From assembly GCA_045613945.1 (NCBI GenBank), contig JAZLBZ010000068.1, positions 1 to 30,787 of the forward strand: a stretch of DNA of 30,787 nt, written 5' to 3'. Shown here in pieces: positions 7,077 through 15,190 of this stretch. The notes under the pieces were generated by a model. The model saw only the letters and a list, made by a program, of their open reading frames with translations, made no database searches and was not told where the DNA came from. Source of the stretch: HGM04593 sp045613945. GTDB lineage: Bacteria > Bacteroidota > Bacteroidia > Bacteroidales > Bacteroidaceae. A program made the translations under genes and the position numbers. Numbering within the stretch: position 1 is the stretch's first letter; every line of letters starts with the position of its first letter.

Positions 7077-8735
7077 TCAAAATTTAAAAAAGATTCCAAA
7101 GCGTGCACCAAAGCCACTGCACCAGCGCCCTGCAACAGGGCAAACCTCTATCAGCCTCTTCATCACATCCGATTTTATTGCCCACACATACTCTGGCGTT
7201 ACACTAAGACCAAATCTCCCCAGGCACTCCCATTCACAGCGCACTCCCAACGAGAGCGTTGTTGCCCATGCGCGTGTATTGTCACCTGTCACCATGAGGC
7301 CACCGGCACCGAACTGCGGTGTAAAACGGAAAGACAAGCCGACGGGGATTCCAACACCTATCCTGCCGCCAAACGAGACAGGCGCAACACTAAAGGTCTC
7401 TTTTACACTGTAGAACTCGCCTCTTTGCAAGCCATAGTTTCCGTATGCCTCGATATTGAAATATGAGAAATAGGCACCTACGTTTAGGCCGATATCCATC
7501 AAATGACCCACTTTGCCGGTAAGTTCAGCATAATAGCCGGACAAACGTCTCCTCTTGGCTGTGGTTTTCTCTTTCTTTTTAGCAGGTTCCGCAGCAGGCT
7601 TTTTCGCCGTCTCCTCCTTTTTAACAGGTTCTACCTTTTCGACAGCCTTTTCCTTTTCAAGCGTAACGCTCTGCTGGGTGGTCTTGCCTTCCTTTATATC
7701 AACTGTCAGTGTCCTTGATTTATAGCCTTTTTTTGACACCTCAAGAACGTGAGAACCAATGAGCAGGTCTTTTATCTCAATGGGGGTCTTTCCACGCTCC
7801 TTGCCGTCAATTGTGACAATTGCCTGCAGGGGGTCCGACTCAAGGTCAAGCGTTCCTGTAATTGGCTGTGGCGCCTTCAATGCAACGCTCGCAGTCTCGC
7901 CCTCTTTGACCTCAATGGTTTGGACAGTGCTCTTGTGATTAGGCTTGCGGCACTCAACATTGTAGAAACCCGGGTAGTAGTTACCGGTCCAGGAACCATA
8001 GCCCTTGCTTTCACCATCCACAAATATTTCACAGCCATCGGTTGCTATCAAAGTCAATGTTCCAAAATTTGGACGCAGAGTGACGCTCTCGGTATATGTA
8101 CCCTCCTCGTCGGTAAGTTCAATGATACCCTCGGAGGTGTGATAGTTTTGAGATGTGATTTTATAGAAATACCTTCCCAGTACCAACTTGTCGCTGAGCA
8201 TACCCTCGTCGTTCACCTGGCCATCCTTGAAGGTTCTGTAGTCGGCATCACCCTCGGCCTTAAAAAGGATGAGCGCCTTTGAATCGGCAGGTGTAACCTG
8301 GAAAAGAAGATGCCTCTTCTTGATGACGCGGGGTGCGGGCGACAGCACAAGTTCATAGACCTTGCCCGGCTGCACAGTGCGCTCAAGTTCGTGCCTAACT
8401 GCAGAATACCCCTCGCGCGTAATTATCACACGCATTGCATTGCGCTGCACATAAATCCAGCGCTCGCCATCAAAGACCGACGGGCCTTGACGGTGCTCGC
8501 AAAGACCAAAGTCAAAAGAGTAGGCATCCAGGTCGTCGCCAGCCTCGCGCGACACAATCTTTACAATGGCAAACAGTTCGCCATTGCCGTCTTTCAGTTT
8601 ATAACGGGCATCACCGGCTGCTGTGTCAAAAGGTTTCTCGGTGAAGCCGACAACAGAGAATGTCGACTTCTGCTGTGCAAGAAGAACCTGTGAGAAAAGC
8701 AGAAGAAGCAGTGTTGTAAATAGTGTTTTTTTCAT
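7077..8735 (-). CDS. PEGA-domain protein with C-terminal outer-membrane beta-barrel-like region
   Basis: A 552-residue exported protein with a clear signal peptide (MKKTLFTTLLLLLFSQVLLA). The first ~220 residues are beta-rich and unassigned. PEGA-type repeats occupy about 225-290 (with EIFVDGESKGYGSW) and 293-360 (with AIVTIDGKERGKTPIEI and LEVSKKGYKS). A Lys/Glu/Pro/Ala-rich linker covers 361-396. The last ~155 residues alternate in the manner of a small transmembrane beta-barrel and end in FGIFFKF, with the terminal Phe typical of outer-membrane proteins. PEGA domains are found on bacterial surface proteins; a specific role cannot be assigned. It sits between the TonB-like gene and the FISUMP lipoprotein. 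Confidence 0.8.
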   Translation of the reverse strand: MKKTLFTTLLLLLFSQVLLAQQKSTFSVVGFTEKPFDTAAGDARYKLKDGNGELFAIVKIVSREAGDDLDAYSFDFGLCEHRQGPSVFDGERWIYVQRNAMRVIITREGYSAVRHELERTVQPGKVYELVLSPAPRVIKKRHLLFQVTPADSKALILFKAEGDADYRTFKDGQVNDEGMLSDKLVLGRYFYKITSQNYHTSEGIIELTDEEGTYTESVTLRPNFGTLTLIATDGCEIFVDGESKGYGSWTGNYYPGFYNVECRKPNHKSTVQTIEVKEGETASVALKAPQPITGTLDLESDPLQAIVTIDGKERGKTPIEIKDLLIGSHVLEVSKKGYKSRTLTVDIKEGKTTQQSVTLEKEKAVEKVEPVKKEETAKKPAAEPAKKKEKTTAKRRRLSGYYAELTGKVGHLMDIGLNVGAYFSYFNIEAYGNYGLQRGEFYSVKETFSVAPVSFGGRIGVGIPVGLSFRFTPQFGAGGLMVTGDNTRAWATTLSLGVRCEWECLGRFGLSVTPEYVWAIKSDVMKRLIEVCPVAGRWCSGFGARFGIFFKF

Positions 8736-8819
8736 AATTCAATGCAAATTACGCTTGCATAACATACTGCAGACAGAGCGCACAACGCTGCCCTGTATAA
8801 CAGCAAAATAGTATTTATA

Positions 8820-9230
8820 CTATAACTTGAACGATACCGGCAGCATAAAGAACACCCTGACCGGGTTTCCCTGTTGCATACCGGGTTTCCATTTTGGCAT
8901 ATTGCTTGCCACGCGCAGTGCCTCCTTGTCAAGATAGATGTTACCGGTACTCTTTATAATCTCGGTATTTGTAATAGAGCCATCCTTCTCCACGACAAAA
9001 CGTACAAAGGCCTTTCCTTGTGCCTTCTCTGCGAGGGCTGCAGATGGATACTTGATATTCTCTTGAAGATATTTTACCAAAGCAGACATACCGCCGGGAA
9101 ACTCCGGCTTTACCTCAACCTGGTCGTAGACAGACTCTTTAGCCGCATTTGAATTAACATTATCAACACTCTGAGCCTGTGCACCAAGCGCCAGGAACAG
9201 CACACATAATAATAGAATAGTTTTTTTCAT
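8820..9230 (-). CDS. Short periplasmic protein with TonB C-terminal domain
   Basis: A 136-residue protein with a signal peptide (MKKTILLLCVLFLALGAQAQ) and a TonB C-terminal domain over about residues 40-134. It shows the Bacteroidota-type PEFPGGMSALVKYLQENIKYP, AFVRFVVEKDGSI and a closing FFMLPVSFKL. It lacks the Pro-rich spacer and retained membrane anchor of classical TonB, so it is probably a soluble or loosely bound periplasmic member and not a complete energy transducer. Its position upstream of the PEGA and FISUMP genes suggests a shared envelope role, but that is inference. The gap to the PEGA gene is 84 bases and contains no hairpin. Confidence 0.85.
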   Translation of the reverse strand: MKKTILLLCVLFLALGAQAQSVDNVNSNAAKESVYDQVEVKPEFPGGMSALVKYLQENIKYPSAALAEKAQGKAFVRFVVEKDGSITNTEIIKSTGNIYLDKEALRVASNMPKWKPGMQQGNPVRVFFMLPVSFKL

Positions 9231-9285
9231 AACCTTAAGACTTTAAATCATAGTGATAATATAGCGGTTGACCCAAAAAGTTGTT

Positions 9286-9357
9286 TGTCATGCTGAGCAT
9301 AGCGAAGCATCTCTTTTAAACGCGATTTAGAGATCCATTGACTTTAGCGTAAATGAC
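9286..9357. repeat. Intergenic palindromic repeat, copy 2 (degenerate right arm)
   Basis: The left arm TGTCATGCTGAGCATAGCGA matches the family well and continues to CATCTCT. The right arm starts AGAGATCCATT but then drifts and ends AAATGAC without the final ACA. It lies between pheA and the TonB-like gene. It is the most decayed of the four copies. Confidence 0.65.
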
Positions 9358-9407
9358 TGTTTACAAAATCAAGCGTAACGCAGTTATTGCAAATTTAGAC
9401 AATAATT

Positions 9408-10550
9408 TTATATTATTTCAGCATAAGTACCAAAATACCTGAACTGCTCGCCACACTCGTGCAGTTCGCACATGAGTGAAAGGAACTCGTCACTGTAGAC
9501 CGATGCTTCAATGTCAAAGTAGAAACGGTATTCGAACTCGCGCTCGGGAATTTGACGGCTCTCGAGTTTAACGAGGTTCACGCCGCTTGCATTGAAGCGG
9601 GACATGATGCGGAATAGGGTTCCGGGGCGGTTGGGGATGTTAATCATCACGCTTGTGCGGTCGGCACCGGAATAGATTTTGGACTCTTTGGCAATGCAGA
9701 TGAAACGGGTGTAGTTGTTATCGCGGTTCTGCACTGATGACTTGAGCACTTGCATCTGGTAGAGTTCGGCACAGAGACGAGAGGAGAGCGACGCCTTTGT
9801 TGGGTCGCCACCCTGCGCAACCATGCGGGCAGCCTCGGCTGTGTTTTCACAAGCAATAACGCGTACGTTCTTGAGGGTTGAGAGGAACTCTGAGCACTGG
9901 TTGATGGCCTGCTGGTGCGAGTAGATTTCGCGAATGTCCTCGAGTTTTGTACCAGGGAGTGCAAGGATTGCGTGGTCGACCTTGAGGCGCACGCCGCGCA
10001 CAATGCTCACATTGTATGCCGCAAGCAGGTCATAGATTGCATTCACCGAACCTGCAAGGGAGTTCTCGATTGGCAAGACACCAAACTCGCAAAGGCCGCT
10101 GCTCACAGCCTTGAACACGCCCTCGAAATTGTTCATATACATTATTTCGGGGAGGTCGAAAAGGCGCTCCGATGCAAGGTGCGCATACGAGCCCTCGCAA
10201 CCTGCACAAGCCACAGAGCCGCGCTTAGGGAACGGCTGCGGTGGTACCGATGCTATCTGCTTGAAGTGGTTGAAGAATTCGGTACCCTCGGAGAGCATAC
10301 GTGTCTCGTAGGACTCGCTAAGGTCAAAGATTGTGCGATAGAGAGTGCGGCCATAGCCCTCGAACTCGGGGCCCAGGCGCTTTGACACGTTCTGCAGCAC
10401 GGTGCGCGCACGCGATGGGTGATACACCGGCAGGTTATTCTCTTTCTTATACTTTCCAATACCCGACACCACCTGCATGCGACGCGCAAAAAGGTCACAC
10501 ATCTGGGTATCGATTTCATCTATCTCCTGACGTAATTTTTCCAAATCCAT
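9408..10550 (-). CDS. pheA: Bifunctional chorismate mutase / prephenate dehydratase (P-protein)
   Basis: A 380-residue fusion that converts chorismate to prephenate and then to phenylpyruvate. Residues 1-85 form an AroQ-type chorismate mutase (EIDEIDTQMCDLFARRM and a later Lys/Glu pattern). Residues about 110-285 form the prephenate dehydratase, with PIENSLAGSVNAIYDLL and the catalytic NYTRF motif. Residues about 300-375 are an ACT regulatory domain with NRPGTLFRIM and KLESRQIPEREFEYRFYFD, close to the GALV and ESRP motifs that bind phenylalanine, so feedback inhibition is expected. The gene sits between two palindromic repeats and upstream of the envelope cluster. In Bacteroides, chorismate mutase is often fused to DAHP synthase instead, so this layout is of taxonomic interest. 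Confidence 0.95.
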   Translation of the reverse strand: MDLEKLRQEIDEIDTQMCDLFARRMQVVSGIGKYKKENNLPVYHPSRARTVLQNVSKRLGPEFEGYGRTLYRTIFDLSESYETRMLSEGTEFFNHFKQIASVPPQPFPKRGSVACAGCEGSYAHLASERLFDLPEIMYMNNFEGVFKAVSSGLCEFGVLPIENSLAGSVNAIYDLLAAYNVSIVRGVRLKVDHAILALPGTKLEDIREIYSHQQAINQCSEFLSTLKNVRVIACENTAEAARMVAQGGDPTKASLSSRLCAELYQMQVLKSSVQNRDNNYTRFICIAKESKIYSGADRTSVMINIPNRPGTLFRIMSRFNASGVNLVKLESRQIPEREFEYRFYFDIEASVYSDEFLSLMCELHECGEQFRYFGTYAEII

Positions 10551-10590
10551 AATATATTGTTTTAATTTATCCTCTTTTTTATAAAAACAC

Positions 10591-10670
10591 TGTCATCCCG
10601 ACAGAGCGAAGCGACGAGGGATCTCAAAAACGATTCGGTAGGAGATTCCTCCCTACGGTTCGGAATGACA
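10591..10670. repeat. Intergenic palindromic repeat, copy 3
   Basis: This copy starts TGTCATCCCGACAGAGCGAA and ends GGTTCGGAATGACA. GATCTC (10619-10624) and GAGATTCC (10642-10649) pair near the centre. The two ends are complementary over TGTCAT/ATGACA, so the whole can fold into one long imperfect hairpin. It fills most of the gap between aroA and pheA, ending ten bases from the aroA stop. Confidence 0.8.
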
Positions 10671-10679
10671 AATAACACG

Positions 10680-11936
10680 TTACTCAACATTCCCTCCAAG
10701 CATTGCAAAGTCATTGAAGAAGGTCGGGTAGGACTTTGCCACGCATGTGTATTCCTTTATTGTTGTCACCCCGCTTGCAACGGCGGCAATAATTGCTGCC
10801 GACATTGCTATGCGATGGTCGCTATAACTGTCAACCGGCGCTGTTGCCACAGGCTCGCCGCCAATGACGGAGAATGTATCCTCGCCAATCTGCGACGCAA
10901 TCCCAAAGGATGCGAGCAAATCCCTCACTGCCGCCAAACGGTCGCTCTCCTTGTAACGCAAGCGGCCAACACCTGTGAAAACGGTTGTTCCTTGTGCAAC
11001 AGCCGCAGCAACGGCAAGCACAGGGACAAGGTCGGGAGTATCAGTGCAGTCGAGTTCAGCGCCAAAGAGTTGTGACGGCATTGCCACCACTCCATCCTCG
11101 CCACACTCAATGAAAGCGCCCATTGAGCGCAGATGTTCTATGATGTAACTGTCACCTTGCAACGACTCGCTGTTCATGCCGCAAATGGTAACGGGACGCT
11201 TGCCGGTGACACCGGCAACAACCCAAAAGGCTGCCGATGACCAGTCACCCTCAACAGCCACGCGCTGCGGCATACGGTATTGCTGACCACCCTTTATCCT
11301 GTATATATTGCCACGCTGCTCAATCTCAATACCCGCAATGCGCAAGGCGTCGAGCGTCATTGTAACATACGAGGCACTGGTAAGCCCGTCGGTAACCTCA
11401 ATCTCGCTGTCTTCGGCCGCCAAAGGCAAGGCGAAGAGCAAGCCGGTGAGGTACTGCGATGAGATATTGCCCGGCAGGGTATACTTGCCGCCGCAAAGAG
11501 TGCCTTTGCAGGTCAATGGCAACTCATCGGCAGTGTGGCGGGTGAATGTAATGCCATGCGGCGCAAGAGCATCGAGCAGGGCGCCCATAGGGCGCTGCGG
11601 CAACTTGCCCGCACCAACAAAGGTTGCATCGGCACCAAGCGCCGCTGCTACCGACACAAGGAAACGCAAAGTGGAACCGCTCTCGCCACAGTCGAGCGTT
11701 CCACCCTTGACAACCTTCACCGGGGTAACATCAAAAACGCCCGATGAATAGGTGATTTCTGCGCCCAATGCATTGAGACAGCGCATTGTCGCCATTATAT
11801 CGTCGTTCACGGCACTGCACACAATGCTGCATGGCCCGGAGCCAAGCGCAGCACATATTAACAGCCTGTGTGCCTGCGATTTTGATGGCGGCGGTGTAAC
11901 GCAGCCCTCCAATGTTCCATGAACTTTTATTTCCAT
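10680..11936 (-). CDS. aroA: 3-phosphoshikimate 1-carboxyvinyltransferase (EPSP synthase)
   Basis: A 418-residue enzyme that joins phosphoenolpyruvate to shikimate 3-phosphate, the sixth step of the shikimate pathway. Visible motifs are PPSKSQAHRLLICAALG (substrate-binding Lys and Arg), DCGESGSTLRFLVSVAAALG (the family's glycine-rich PEP loop), SSQYLTGLLFALPLA, RYKESDRLAAV and SDHRIAMSAAI. Length and motif order fit a complete enzyme. The loop reads GESGSTLR, not the GNAGTAMR of enterobacterial enzymes. The ATG at 11936 was preferred to an in-frame TTG two codons upstream. Palindromic repeats lie on both sides. Confidence 0.95.
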   Translation of the reverse strand: MEIKVHGTLEGCVTPPPSKSQAHRLLICAALGSGPCSIVCSAVNDDIMATMRCLNALGAEITYSSGVFDVTPVKVVKGGTLDCGESGSTLRFLVSVAAALGADATFVGAGKLPQRPMGALLDALAPHGITFTRHTADELPLTCKGTLCGGKYTLPGNISSQYLTGLLFALPLAAEDSEIEVTDGLTSASYVTMTLDALRIAGIEIEQRGNIYRIKGGQQYRMPQRVAVEGDWSSAAFWVVAGVTGKRPVTICGMNSESLQGDSYIIEHLRSMGAFIECGEDGVVAMPSQLFGAELDCTDTPDLVPVLAVAAAVAQGTTVFTGVGRLRYKESDRLAAVRDLLASFGIASQIGEDTFSVIGGEPVATAPVDSYSDHRIAMSAAIIAAVASGVTTIKEYTCVAKSYPTFFNDFAMLGGNVE

Positions 11937-11971
11937 AATCAAATTTCATATTCATTCCCCAACACATTTTT

Positions 11972-12042
11972 TGTCATTTTGAGCAAAGCGAAAAATCTCA
12001 TAAATGATACTATGAGATCCTTCACATACGTTCAGGATGACA
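11972..12042. repeat. Intergenic palindromic repeat, copy 4
   Basis: It begins TGTCATTTTGAGCAAAGCGA and ends ACGTTCAGGATGACA. Arms ATCTCAT (11995-12001) and ATGAGAT (12012-12018) pair exactly around a short loop. It occupies the gap between aroB and aroA in the same orientation as the other three copies. Confidence 0.8.
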
Positions 12043-12067
12043 TATCAATGGATAGGAAGTATTCTAT

Positions 12068-13114
12068 TTATATCACTCTTTGCAACAACCCCTTCAAATC
12101 CTCAACCGGCATATCATAGAGTATGCAGTCGCCAACGGCGCGGGGCAGGACAACTGATATGTTGCCGCCACGACGTTTCTTGTCCGACAGGAGCGCATCA
12201 TATATCTCATTTGCCGCATAAGGGCAAGTTATGTCAAAGCCATACTGCACAAGCAGCGCCGAGAGTTCATCGGCAACATCGCACAGGCCACACATGGGTG
12301 CAATCCTTGCAGCAATAACCATTCCCTTTGCCACTGCCTCGCCATGCGAAACGCCAAAATTGCTTAGTTTCTCAATGGCATGGCCGAATGTGTGGCCAAA
12401 GTTCAGCAAGCCGCGCACACCGTTGTCGAACTCATCCTGCTGCACAACGTCGCGCTTTATCTCCACGCAACGTGCAACGACCGCCTCGCGGTCAAATGGC
12501 AAGGTGTGCAGCGTGTCGTAGAGCGCGGCATCGAGTATCATTCCGTATTTGATAACCTCGGCACAGCCGTCGCGATAGATTTCGGCAGGCAGGGTATCCA
12601 TCAGCGCAGTGTCGCAACACACCAGCGATGGCTGGTAGAAACTGCCTACAAGGTTCTTGCCGGCAGGAATGTCGATAGCAGTCTTGCCACCCACCGAGCT
12701 GTCAACTGCCGCAAGCAGTGTTGTTGGCACTTGTATATACTTGACACCACGCAGATAGAGCGATGCCGACAGGCCGCCGAGGTCGCCAACCACACCACCG
12801 CCAAAGGCGATGATGGCATCACTGCGTGTGAGCTGTTCACCGGCAAGAAAGTTGAGGAATGCCAACAGGTTGTCGGCACACTTCGAGGCCTCGCCCGCAG
12901 GGATAACGAATTTGCAGGCATCGTACCCTGCCGCTGCAAGATGCTCCATAATTGCACTGCCGTAGAGCGCATTGACATTGCTGTCGGTGAGCACCGCCAG
13001 GCGGCACTTGCCAAGCACCGGGGCTATAAACTCCCCGATAGCAGAAAGCACTCCCCTGCCAATGCAGATGTTGTACTCCTTTGTTGCCTTGACGTTTATT
13101 GTGTTATATTGCAT
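12068..13114 (-). CDS. aroB: 3-dehydroquinate synthase
   Basis: A 348-residue NAD- and metal-dependent enzyme that closes DAHP into 3-dehydroquinate. The dinucleotide and active-site region reads FGGGVVGDLGGLSASLYLRG, followed by QVPTTLLAAVDSSVGGKTAI and GKNLVGSFYQP. Metal-ligand segments HGEAVAKGMVIA and LLNFGHTFGHAIE follow in the C-terminal half. All hallmarks of the family are present and the length is normal. I prefer the ATG at 13114; a GTG at 13120 would overlap the tyrA stop by one base and is also plausible. Either way it is tightly coupled to tyrA. Confidence 0.95.
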   Translation of the reverse strand: MQYNTINVKATKEYNICIGRGVLSAIGEFIAPVLGKCRLAVLTDSNVNALYGSAIMEHLAAAGYDACKFVIPAGEASKCADNLLAFLNFLAGEQLTRSDAIIAFGGGVVGDLGGLSASLYLRGVKYIQVPTTLLAAVDSSVGGKTAIDIPAGKNLVGSFYQPSLVCCDTALMDTLPAEIYRDGCAEVIKYGMILDAALYDTLHTLPFDREAVVARCVEIKRDVVQQDEFDNGVRGLLNFGHTFGHAIEKLSNFGVSHGEAVAKGMVIAARIAPMCGLCDVADELSALLVQYGFDITCPYAANEIYDALLSDKKRRGGNISVVLPRAVGDCILYDMPVEDLKGLLQRVI

Positions 13115-13119
13115 ATTCA

Positions 13120-13950
13120 CTATTTTTCGGTCTCCTCCTTTGCAATGCGGCCATCGCGCAGCAGCGAGCGTAGTACATCGGCATCATCGGCCGCTATCGC
13201 ATTGCGGTATTCGTGGAGTGAGTTTATAAGAAGGTCAAGTTCGCCAAGCAGGTGCTCCTTGTTCTCAAGGAACAGTTCGGTCCACATATCCTCGTTAAGG
13301 CGCGACACGCGGGTAAAATCGCGGAAAGAGCCGGCGCTGTAGCCCTTGTGAAACTTTGCCGAAGGGCTCTTGATGAAGGCATTAGAGACTACGTGGCACA
13401 TCTGCGAGGTGTAGGATATCATGCGGTCATGGAAATCGGCAGTGGTGACAACATATTTCTTGAACCCGAGCGGTGCAAGCGCCTGCTTCACGCGGTCGAG
13501 CAATGCAATGTCGTCGTGCACCGGCGGCACCATAATAAAGGATGCACCGCTAAAGAGCGTTGCCTTTGAGTATTTGTAGCCCGAATATTGCAGGCCGGCC
13601 ATTGGGTGGCCGCCTACGAATGTAAAGCCATGCTCTGCGGCAAGTGCAAAGCCAAGTTCGCACACCTTGCGCTTTGTTCCGCAAAAATCGACTACAAGTG
13701 TCTGTGGACTTATATATTTGGCATTGTCGAGCAGATACCCCTCGACAGCCTTTGGCGTTGCGGTGAGCAGCAGCAGGTCGCACGTGGCAATGCTTTCAGC
13801 ATCAACTACGCCATCCACAATGCCCTCGAGGCGGGCATAACTTACAATAGGCTCGTTTATATCACAAGCAAGCACTGTTGCACCGGCAGCCTTGAAGGCC
13901 TTTGCCGCCGAGCCGCCAATAAGTCCCAGACCAACAACACCAACTACCAT
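13120..13950 (-). CDS. tyrA: Prephenate dehydrogenase
   Basis: A 276-residue NAD(P)-dependent enzyme converting prephenate to 4-hydroxyphenylpyruvate for tyrosine. The Rossmann motif GVVGLGLIGGSAAKAF is at the N-terminus. DFCGTKRKV, the GGHPMAGLQYSGY loop with its catalytic His, and a helical C-terminal dimerisation half follow. There is no fused chorismate mutase or ACT domain, so prephenate would come from PheA. The ATG at 13950 places the Rossmann fold at residue 4; the frame continues to a TTG at 13962 that overlaps the DAHP synthase stop, but this adds only four residues. Eight bases separate it from the upstream gene. Confidence 0.92.
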   Translation of the reverse strand: MVVGVVGLGLIGGSAAKAFKAAGATVLACDINEPIVSYARLEGIVDGVVDAESIATCDLLLLTATPKAVEGYLLDNAKYISPQTLVVDFCGTKRKVCELGFALAAEHGFTFVGGHPMAGLQYSGYKYSKATLFSGASFIMVPPVHDDIALLDRVKQALAPLGFKKYVVTTADFHDRMISYTSQMCHVVSNAFIKSPSAKFHKGYSAGSFRDFTRVSRLNEDMWTELFLENKEHLLGELDLLINSLHEYRNAIAADDADVLRSLLRDGRIAKEETEK

Positions 13951-13958
13951 AGCCACTA

Positions 13959-14972
13959 TCAATGCATTATGCTGCGTATCTCATTTACACGCTGTGCAAC
14001 CTCGTCGAACTGCTCGGGTGTGAGCGACTGCGCACCGTCGCACAATGCACACACCGGATTATTGTGTACCTCAATGATGAGACCATCGGCACCGGCTGCT
14101 GTTGCAGCACATGCCATTGGGCGCACAAGACGCGACACGCCTGTGGCGTGGCTTGGGTCGACAACAATTGGCAAATGAGTGAGTTCCTTGAGCACAGGCA
14201 CTGCTGCCAGGTCGAGCACATTACGGGTGTAGTTATCGTAACTGCGTATGCCGCGCTCGCAAAGAATCACCTGCTCGTTACCCTCGGACATGATATACTC
14301 GGCACTCATGAGAAGTTCCTTGAGTGTAGCCGACATACCACGTTTCAAAAGGATAGGCTTGTCCGAACGGCCAAGTTCCTTCAGCAACTCGAAGTTCTGC
14401 ATGTTGCGCGCACCCACCTGAATGATGTCGACATCGGCAAAGAGGTCGAGGTGCGATGCGCTCATAATCTCTGTTACAATGGGGAGCCCTGTAGCCTCGC
14501 GTGCCTTGAGAAGCAGTTGCAGGCCCTCGGCACGCAAGCCCTGGAAGTCATAGGGCGATGTGCGTGGCTTGAAAGCGCCGCCACGCAGGATGTTGGCGCC
14601 TGATGCCTTCACTGCGTGTGCAACAGCAAGAATCTGCTCCTCGCTCTCAACAGAACAGGGGCCCGCCATAATGGCGAAATTGCCACCGCCAATCTTCACC
14701 TGGTTCTCGCCGCTGCCGGCAACAACCACTGTATCCTCGGGGTGGAAACTGCGGTTCGCGCTCTTGAAGGGATCGGTAATGCGTGTAACGCGGTCAATTA
14801 TCTCAAGACCTGCAAGCAGGTCAATATCTATCTTGCGTGTATCGCCAATGAGACCGAGAACAGTCTGCATCTCGCCCTCGGACACATGCACTCTCACACT
14901 CTGCGACTCAAGCCAATGAATCAGATTGTCACGCTGAGCCTTTGTAACTCCGCTTTTAAGTACTGCTATCAT
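13959..14972 (-). CDS. aroF: 3-deoxy-7-phosphoheptulonate (DAHP) synthase, type I-beta with N-terminal ferredoxin-like domain
   Basis: A 337-residue enzyme condensing PEP and erythrose 4-phosphate, the committed step of aromatic synthesis. Residues 1-70 resemble the ferredoxin-like (ACT-like) regulatory domain of the Thermotoga maritima enzyme, where it mediates feedback inhibition by Tyr and Phe. The barrel follows, with AIMAGPCSVESEEQI, ILRGGAFKPRTSPYDFQGL, PILLKRGMSATLKE, ILCERGIRSYDNYTRN and LPIVVDPSHATG, covering PEP, sugar-phosphate and metal ligands. No chorismate mutase is fused. KDO-8-phosphate synthase is related but lacks this N-terminal domain. It is the first gene of the aromatic block, with a promoter box about 40 bases upstream. 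Confidence 0.94.
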   Translation of the reverse strand: MIAVLKSGVTKAQRDNLIHWLESQSVRVHVSEGEMQTVLGLIGDTRKIDIDLLAGLEIIDRVTRITDPFKSANRSFHPEDTVVVAGSGENQVKIGGGNFAIMAGPCSVESEEQILAVAHAVKASGANILRGGAFKPRTSPYDFQGLRAEGLQLLLKAREATGLPIVTEIMSASHLDLFADVDIIQVGARNMQNFELLKELGRSDKPILLKRGMSATLKELLMSAEYIMSEGNEQVILCERGIRSYDNYTRNVLDLAAVPVLKELTHLPIVVDPSHATGVSRLVRPMACAATAAGADGLIIEVHNNPVCALCDGAQSLTPEQFDEVAQRVNEIRSIMH

Positions 14973-15010
14973 AGTTGTTATAATTGTTTTTTATTTAATA
15001 ATGTGAAATG

Positions 15011-15018
15011 CAAAAATA
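15011..15018 (-). promoter_or_regulatory. Promoter -7 box for the aromatic block
   Basis: On the minus strand this reads TATTTTTG, matching TAnnTTTG. It lies within ATTTGTATTTTTGCATTT, a tract also found upstream of tsaB (21213-21230). No clear TTTG box is visible 19-21 bases upstream, so the call rests on the -7 box and its position before the DAHP synthase gene. Confidence 0.5.
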
Positions 15019-15132
15019 CAAATAAACTTTAATTATCCTATGCTTTTAACGAAAATGCAATCACCAACAGCAGTTTTTTGTCATTTTTTTAACAAAAGGA
15101 GCACTTTCGATGTGTTTTTGTAAAACCAAGAC

Positions 15133-15166
15133 AAAAAAAACGAGGCACCCCTCACAGGGTGCCTCG
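15133..15166 (-). terminator. Intrinsic terminator after the GH109-like gene
   Basis: CGAGGCACCC (15141-15150) and GGGTGCCTCG (15157-15166) form a perfect 10-bp G/C-rich stem with a 6-base loop. On the minus strand it is followed by eight T (15133-15140). It lies 25 bases after the stop of the GH109-like gene and separates it from the aromatic block. Confidence 0.93.
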
Positions 15167-15190
15167 CACAATACCGGACAAACCGATAGT

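Noticed and set aside
8736..8819. Possible promoter before the PEGA gene (TATTTTG and TAATTTG)
   Set aside because: Both candidate -7 boxes are one base shorter than TAnnTTTG and no TTTG box lies at the right distance.
12380..13342. 320-codon plus-strand frame opposite aroB and tyrA
   Set aside because: Both opposite genes have full motif sets and the frame crosses their junction.
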